From NCBI RefSeq assembly GCF_018332655.1, contig NZ_BOQL01000042.1, forward strand, positions 62,001-126,000: 64,000 bases of DNA, given 5' to 3'. The notes under the pieces were generated by a model, which made no database searches, was not told where the DNA came from, and worked only from the letters and a program-made list of their open reading frames with translations. Position 1 is the stretch's first letter; each line of letters starts with the position of its first letter. This DNA is from Actinoplanes auranticolor. GTDB taxonomy: Bacteria; Actinomycetota; Actinomycetes; Mycobacteriales; Micromonosporaceae. Of the stretch, positions 59,705-64,000 are shown piece by piece. A program made the translations under genes and the position numbers.

Positions 59705-61252
59705 TCAGCGCTTGCCGAGCGGGACCACCAGGACGGCCTCGGTACCGCCGCCGGCCCGGTTGCGCAGCTCGATGCTGCCGCGCAGTTCGCCGGTGGCCAG
59801 CGCGCGGACGATCTGCAGGCCCAGCCGGCCGCTCGCGTCCGCGTGGAAGTCCGCCGGCAGCCCCTGGCCGTTGTCGGCCACCGTCACGTGCAGCTGCTTG
59901 CGGAACCGGTGCGCCGAGACCACGACCTCGCCGGTCGGCGCCGGCGGGGTCAGCGACGGCTCGGGCGGCGGGGCGTCCTCGTCCGGGGCCGGGAAGCCGT
60001 GCTCGACCGCATTGATGAGCAGTTCGTTGAGGACCATCACCAGCGAGGTGGCGATCTCGGCCGGCAGCACGCCGAAGGTGCCCTCGCGGCGCATCTTGAC
60101 GGTGATCTCGGTGGCGGCGACCTCGGTGGCCGCCGTGGCGACGCGGTCCACGATGCCGTCGAAGTCGACCGCCTCGTCGCTCGACATGGACAGCGTCTCG
60201 TGCACCAGGGCGATCGACGCGACCCGGCGTACGGATTCCTGCAGGGCCACCCGGGCCTCCGGGGCGTTGACCCGCCGGGCCTGCAGGCGCAGCAGCGCCG
60301 CGACCGTCTGCAGGTTGTTCTTGACCCGGTGGTGGATCTCGCGGATCGTCGCGTCCTTGGTCATCAGGGCGCGGTCGCGGCGGCGGACCTCGGTGACGTC
60401 GCGGGCCAGCACCAGCGCACCGATCGGCACGCCCGCCGGCATCAGCGGCAGCGCCCGGATCAGCACGGTCGCGCCCCGGGCCTCCACCTCCTTGCGGGGT
60501 GGCGCCTCGCCGCGCAGTGAGGTGAGGATGCGTTCGGCCGCGTCGGTGCCCTCGAGCGGGTCGGCGGCCAGCCGGCTGGAGAGCACCGACAGCTCCTCGC
60601 CGACGAGGTGGGCGTTGAAGCCGAGCCGCCGGTACGCGGACTGCGCGTTCGGGCTGGCGTAGGTGACCTTGCCGCCGGCGTCGAGGCGGATCAGCCCGTC
60701 ACCGACGCGCGGGGCGGACGTGGTCTCGCCCGGGTGCGCGGGTGGCGGGAAGGTGCCGTCGGCGACCATCTGGGCCAGGTCGTCGGCCGTGGTCAGGTAG
60801 TTCAGCTCCAGCTGGCTCGGGGTGCGCGCGGTGGACAGGTTGGTGTCGCGGCCGATCACCGCGATCACCTCGATGTTCTCGTCGGCGCCGCGCAGCCGTA
60901 CCGGGATCGCCTCGTGCCGGGCCGGGGTGTCGCCGTACCAGACCGGGTCGCCCTCGCGCCAGATCCGGCCCTGGGTGTACGCGATGTCCAGGTGGGCCAC
61001 CTCCGGCCCGCCGACCTTCTTGCCCACCTGGTCGTCCTGGTACGCCGTCGAGGACGTGTTGGGCCGGACCTGGGCGACACAGAGGAACTCGCGCGGCGTG
61101 CCCTCCTCCCCCCGCAGCGGCACCCAGAGCAGCAGGTCGGCGAACGAGAGGTCGGAGAGCAACTGCCAGTCGCCGGCGAGCCGGGTCAGGTGGTCGATGT
61201 CGTCAGGACCGAGGCCGGTGTGCTCTTCGGCGAGATCGCGCAGGGTGGACAC
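59705..61252 (-). CDS. pdtaS: PdtaS-type sensor histidine kinase (HisKA_2)
   Basis: A 515-residue cytoplasmic kinase. A GAF-like N-terminal sensor (about 1-170) and a PAS-like domain (about 185-300; GLIRLDAGGKVTYASPNAQSAYRRLGF) precede the HisKA_2 domain with phosphoacceptor His in IREIHHRVKNNLQT. The HATPase has N-box VLNELLINAVEHGF and G-box DNGQGLP. There is no transmembrane segment. In mycobacteria PdtaS signals to the RNA-binding ANTAR regulator PdtaR; no pdtaR gene is in the window. The divergent neighbourhood includes whiB and the sulfur operon. Confidence 0.93.
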   Translation of the reverse strand: MSTLRDLAEEHTGLGPDDIDHLTRLAGDWQLLSDLSFADLLLWVPLRGEEGTPREFLCVAQVRPNTSSTAYQDDQVGKKVGGPEVAHLDIAYTQGRIWREGDPVWYGDTPARHEAIPVRLRGADENIEVIAVIGRDTNLSTARTPSQLELNYLTTADDLAQMVADGTFPPPAHPGETTSAPRVGDGLIRLDAGGKVTYASPNAQSAYRRLGFNAHLVGEELSVLSSRLAADPLEGTDAAERILTSLRGEAPPRKEVEARGATVLIRALPLMPAGVPIGALVLARDVTEVRRRDRALMTKDATIREIHHRVKNNLQTVAALLRLQARRVNAPEARVALQESVRRVASIALVHETLSMSSDEAVDFDGIVDRVATAATEVAATEITVKMRREGTFGVLPAEIATSLVMVLNELLINAVEHGFPAPDEDAPPPEPSLTPPAPTGEVVVSAHRFRKQLHVTVADNGQGLPADFHADASGRLGLQIVRALATGELRGSIELRNRAGGGTEAVLVVPLGKR

Positions 61253-61291
61253 CGCACAAGCCTGCCATGCCCGTGTTGCCGGCTCACACGT

Positions 61292-62347
61292 TCAGAGCGT
61301 GGAGGTGACCTTGTTCAAGCCGCGCGGGGCGTCCGGGTCCTCGCCGCGGGCCAGCGCCAGGGCCAGGGCCAGGCGCTGCAGGGGCAGGATGTCGAGCAGC
61401 GGGGCGTAGCGCTCGTCGACCGCCGGGACGGCGAGCCGGCCGGCGGCACCGGGGATGTCGGTGGCCCCGACGGTGACGACGTCGGCGCGCCGCTCGCCCA
61501 GGCGGGTCACCACGTCGGCCATGGACGCGCCGCCGGGTCCGGTGCCGACGACGGCCAGCACCGGTACGTCGGGGTCGGTCATCGCCAGCGGTCCGTGCAG
61601 CAGGTCGGCGCCCGAGAAGGCGAGGGCCGGCAGGTACGACGTCTCCATCAGCTTGAGGGCGGTCTCCCGGGCGGTCGGGTATGCGTACCCCCGGCCCGTC
61701 GTGACCAGGCGCGACGCGAAGCGGTAGCGCTGCGCGAGCTCGTCCGCGCCGTGAGCGGCCAGCGCGTCCTCGGCGAGCTGCGGGAGCTTCTCGAGCGCGG
61801 CGCGTTCCTCCGGCGGCAGCGTGCCGTCGCCGCTGCGGATGCCCTCGACCAGCAGGAGCAGGGCGAACAGCTCGGCCGTGTAGGTCTTGGTGGCGGCGAC
61901 GGCGCGCTCGTGACCGGCGGCCACGTCCACCGAGAGCTCGGCCGTCCGGGCCAGCGTGGACTCGGGGTTGTTGGTCACCGCGAGGGTCAGTGCGCCACTC
62001 TCCCGGGCGACCTTGAGCACCTCGGTCAGATCGGGCGAGCCGCCGCTCTGGCTGACCCCCACGACCAGCGCGTCCTTGAGGTCCGGGCGGGCGCCGTAGA
62101 GCGTGATGGCGCTGGGCGAGGCGAGACCGACCGGGAGGCCGAGCCTGATCTCGGTCAGGTACGCGGCGTAGAGCGCGGCGTGGTCCGAGGTGCCCCGGCC
62201 GACGAACACCACATGGCGGGGGCGCCGCTCGGCCACCCGGGCCGCGGCGTCAGCGATCGCCTTCGCCGGCTCGCCCTCCAGCAGCCGTGCGTAACCCTCC
62301 GGCTGCTCTGCGATGTCAGCTGCCATTCCCTGGCCTCGCTGCGTCAC
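61292..62347 (-). CDS. SIS-domain sugar-phosphate isomerase/deaminase (GlmS/NagB-II-like)
   Basis: A 351-residue protein with tandem SIS domains and no glutamine amidotransferase half. SIS motifs are VFVGRGTSDHAALYA, VVGVSQSGGSPDLTEVL and LTNNPESTLA-like text. It resembles bacterial glucosamine-6-phosphate deaminase-like (NagB-II) or AgaS proteins. The GTG at 62347 is favoured by GGAGAAGG upstream; the ATG at 62326 lacks a good site. A role in amino-sugar breakdown fits the chitinases in this window, but the link is only functional. AgaS-like galactosamine use is an alternative. Confidence 0.85.
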   Translation of the reverse strand: MTQRGQGMAADIAEQPEGYARLLEGEPAKAIADAAARVAERRPRHVVFVGRGTSDHAALYAAYLTEIRLGLPVGLASPSAITLYGARPDLKDALVVGVSQSGGSPDLTEVLKVARESGALTLAVTNNPESTLARTAELSVDVAAGHERAVAATKTYTAELFALLLLVEGIRSGDGTLPPEERAALEKLPQLAEDALAAHGADELAQRYRFASRLVTTGRGYAYPTARETALKLMETSYLPALAFSGADLLHGPLAMTDPDVPVLAVVGTGPGGASMADVVTRLGERRADVVTVGATDIPGAAGRLAVPAVDERYAPLLDILPLQRLALALALARGEDPDAPRGLNKVTSTL

Positions 62348-62523
62348 TGGCCTTCTCCCTCATGCGCGGTACAGCTCGATCGGTGCGCAGTCTTGCACTT
62401 TTGAACGAGAAAACGCAACGTTTCGAGCACAGATGCGCAGGGATTGCGGCCTGACATATCGAGATTCGTCGCCTAGGCTCGCGTGCGGTGGCACACGGCG
62501 TGCCATCGAAGGAAGGCGTGGCC

Positions 62524-64000
62524 ATGGAAGACCCCCGGCGCTCCGCCGATCGCGACCTCGAGCAGGCCCGCGCGGCCCTCGAGCGTGGCGAGATGCACCA
62601 CGCCGCCGATCACCTGGCCGGCGCCATCGCACACGCGCCGACGCTGCCGGAGACGCACGAGCTGCTCAGCCGGCTGGCCGCCCGTGCCGACGGCGGCCTG
62701 GAGCTCTTCCCGCTGGAACAGCACGCCTTCGTGGGCACAGTGGTCGCCCGGGCCCACCTGCTCGCCGCGGCCGGCCGGCCCGAGGACGGCCTGCCGCTGC
62801 TGGTCGCCGCGAGCGGGCACACGCCCGGGGCCGACTGGGCCGGGGTGCCCTGGGTCAGCGACCCGGCGCTGGGCGCCCGGATCGACCCGGCGCTGCTGGC
62901 GCAGATCGTGATGCAGCTCTGCACCACCATCGGCGACCCGGCTCCGGAAGCCGGCCGCGAGTCCCTGCTGCCGTATCTGACCCTGGTCCGGCACGCCGTC
63001 GAGGCGCACCCGGAGCAGGCCATGCTGCTCGGTGCGGGCTCCGCCCTGGCCCGCCGGCTCGGTGAGCCCACCCTGGCGGTGGAGTGGGCCGTCCGCGGCG
63101 CCCGGCTGCGCCCGTCCAAGCTGGCCGAGATCTGGCTCGGGTACGCCTACCGCAGCGCGGACCGCATCCCCGAGTCGCTCGCCGCCCTGCGCCGCGCGGT
63201 CATGTACGACCCGGACGACCTCTCGGTGTACGCGGACATCGCCGGCACCCTGGCCGACCACGGCCGCCTCGACGACGCGCTGGCCTGGGCCGACCGGGCG
63301 CTGGCCAAGGATCCCGAGTTCGACTGCGCCGTGCACACCGCGCACCGGCTGCGCTACCGCGCCGACGGCGATCTGACCCACCTGATCCGCCTGGCCGATT
63401 TCCAGCGCGACCACCCGGACGACACCCACGAGCACGCCGACCTGGCCGACTGCTGCGCCGACCAGCCCTGGCTCAGCCGGGTGCCGTCCGCGCCCGGCAC
63501 GACGCCGGACCCGGCCCGGGAGCCGTTCGTGGCGGGCCGCCCGACGGACGCCGCCGTGCAGCGCCTGCACCGGGTCGCCCACCCGCTGTGGCCGCATCCA
63601 CCGGCCGCCTACGACGCGGCCCTGGGCCTGGTGCTGGTCGAGCCGGAGGATCTGCTGGCGCTGATCGCCTACCCGCCGCCGGCCCCGGACAACGAGGTGG
63701 GACAGGCGCTGGCCACCCACGATCCGGCGCTGTGGGAGCGTTGCGCGCAGGTCTGGGCCTGCCTGGGGTTGCTGCACCAGCGCACGGACGAGCCCTGGGC
63801 CGGCTCGGTGCGCCGCCGGCTGCTGGTCGAGCTGGCCACCGGGGGCACCGACCAGATCACCGAGGCCGCGCTCTTCGCCCTGGTCACGGCGGCCTGGGTG
63901 GACCCGGCGGCCCGGGCCGACGTGGCCGAGCTGGTCACCCGCCGGCTGGCGGAGATCACCGCGACGCGGCAGCCGCTGGCCTGGTCGGTGGCGCAGCTCG
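62524..64000 (+). CDS. Tetratricopeptide-repeat protein (3' end cut by window edge)
   Basis: The frame is open from the ATG at 62524 to the window end, at least 492 residues. It is rich in Ala, Leu and Asp and made of helical hairpins. TPR-like units are seen at about residues 180-270 (ESLAALRRAVMYDPDD, then DDALAWADRALAKDPEF). There is no signal peptide or transmembrane segment in the visible part. The N-terminus starts MEDPRRSADRDLEQARAALERG. Proteins of this type are conserved in Micromonosporaceae without a known role; they probably act as scaffolds. The 176-base gap before it contains AT-rich sequence with GAAA-N8-TTTC, a candidate operator. Confidence 0.8.
   Translation, partial: MEDPRRSADRDLEQARAALERGEMHHAADHLAGAIAHAPTLPETHELLSRLAARADGGLELFPLEQHAFVGTVVARAHLLAAAGRPEDGLPLLVAASGHTPGADWAGVPWVSDPALGARIDPALLAQIVMQLCTTIGDPAPEAGRESLLPYLTLVRHAVEAHPEQAMLLGAGSALARRLGEPTLAVEWAVRGARLRPSKLAEIWLGYAYRSADRIPESLAALRRAVMYDPDDLSVYADIAGTLADHGRLDDALAWADRALAKDPEFDCAVHTAHRLRYRADGDLTHLIRLADFQRDHPDDTHEHADLADCCADQPWLSRVPSAPGTTPDPAREPFVAGRPTDAAVQRLHRVAHPLWPHPPAAYDAALGLVLVEPEDLLALIAYPPPAPDNEVGQALATHDPALWERCAQVWACLGLLHQRTDEPWAGSVRRRLLVELATGGTDQITEAALFALVTAAWVDPAARADVAELVTRRLAEITATRQPLAWSVAQL

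Overview
This window is chromosomal DNA of a high-GC actinobacterium, most likely a member of the Micromonosporaceae such as Actinoplanes. The signs are a WhiB1-type regulator, a fused Kgd-type 2-oxoglutarate enzyme, nickel superoxide dismutase with its maturation peptidase, GTG starts and GC-only hairpin terminators. About 60 genes are supported. There are no rRNA or tRNA genes, CRISPR arrays, insertion sequences or prophage. The assignment to genus is inference.

Region 1-6.6 kb: a truncated GH18 chitinase, a GH16-CBM6 beta-glucanase, a YidC paralogue with a small membrane partner, and a GCS2-type ligase overlapping a CoA-disulfide-reductase-like flavoenzyme. 6.7-12.8 kb: a membrane-anchored polysaccharide deacetylase, a Nei-type glycosylase, a lone ClpP, a DUF4190-like membrane protein, and a ddaH-rocD arginine/ornithine operon. 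12.8-21.2 kb: an FHA protein, pterin carbinolamine dehydratase, two tandem lipoproteins, an acyltransferase-patatin pair, a beta-lactamase-fold hydrolase and a second chitinase. That chitinase shares its promoter and N-terminal module with the first.

21.3-32.8 kb: an orphan MsiK-type sugar ATPase, then a little-described three-gene locus. The locus holds a 1050-residue protein with a PqqD-like N-terminus, an M50 metalloprotease core, CNB-like domains and a FecR-like region, followed by a zinc-finger peptide and an EF-hand protein with a RiPP-leader-like N-terminus. Next comes a response regulator, histidine kinase and HtrA operon in the order of mycobacterial mprA-mprB-pepD; its htrA is frameshifted at a G7 tract. 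An ornithine-lipid-type acyltransferase pair follows.

33-50.4 kb: an ABC-2 exporter, kgd with a small acidic protein, a lone P-loop ATPase, two overlapping ABC exporters, pta-ackA, a hydrolase lipoprotein, an MDR dehydrogenase and malic enzyme. 50.5-64 kb: the divergent sodX/sodN pair, an RsbW-like kinase, a GntR regulator, a lipid kinase, whiB with two CRP-like palindromes upstream, a frame-disrupted zinc-ribbon gene, and an assimilatory sulfur operon (sulfite reductase, zinc ribbon, APS reductase, CbiX chelatase). The sulfur operon is preceded by a 28-codon cysteine leader peptide and an attenuator hairpin. A PdtaS-type kinase, a SIS-domain sugar isomerase and a truncated TPR protein end the window.

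The themes are chitin and glucan degradation with amino-sugar handling, envelope stress and lipid remodelling, central carbon metabolism, and sulfur and oxidative-stress homeostasis.
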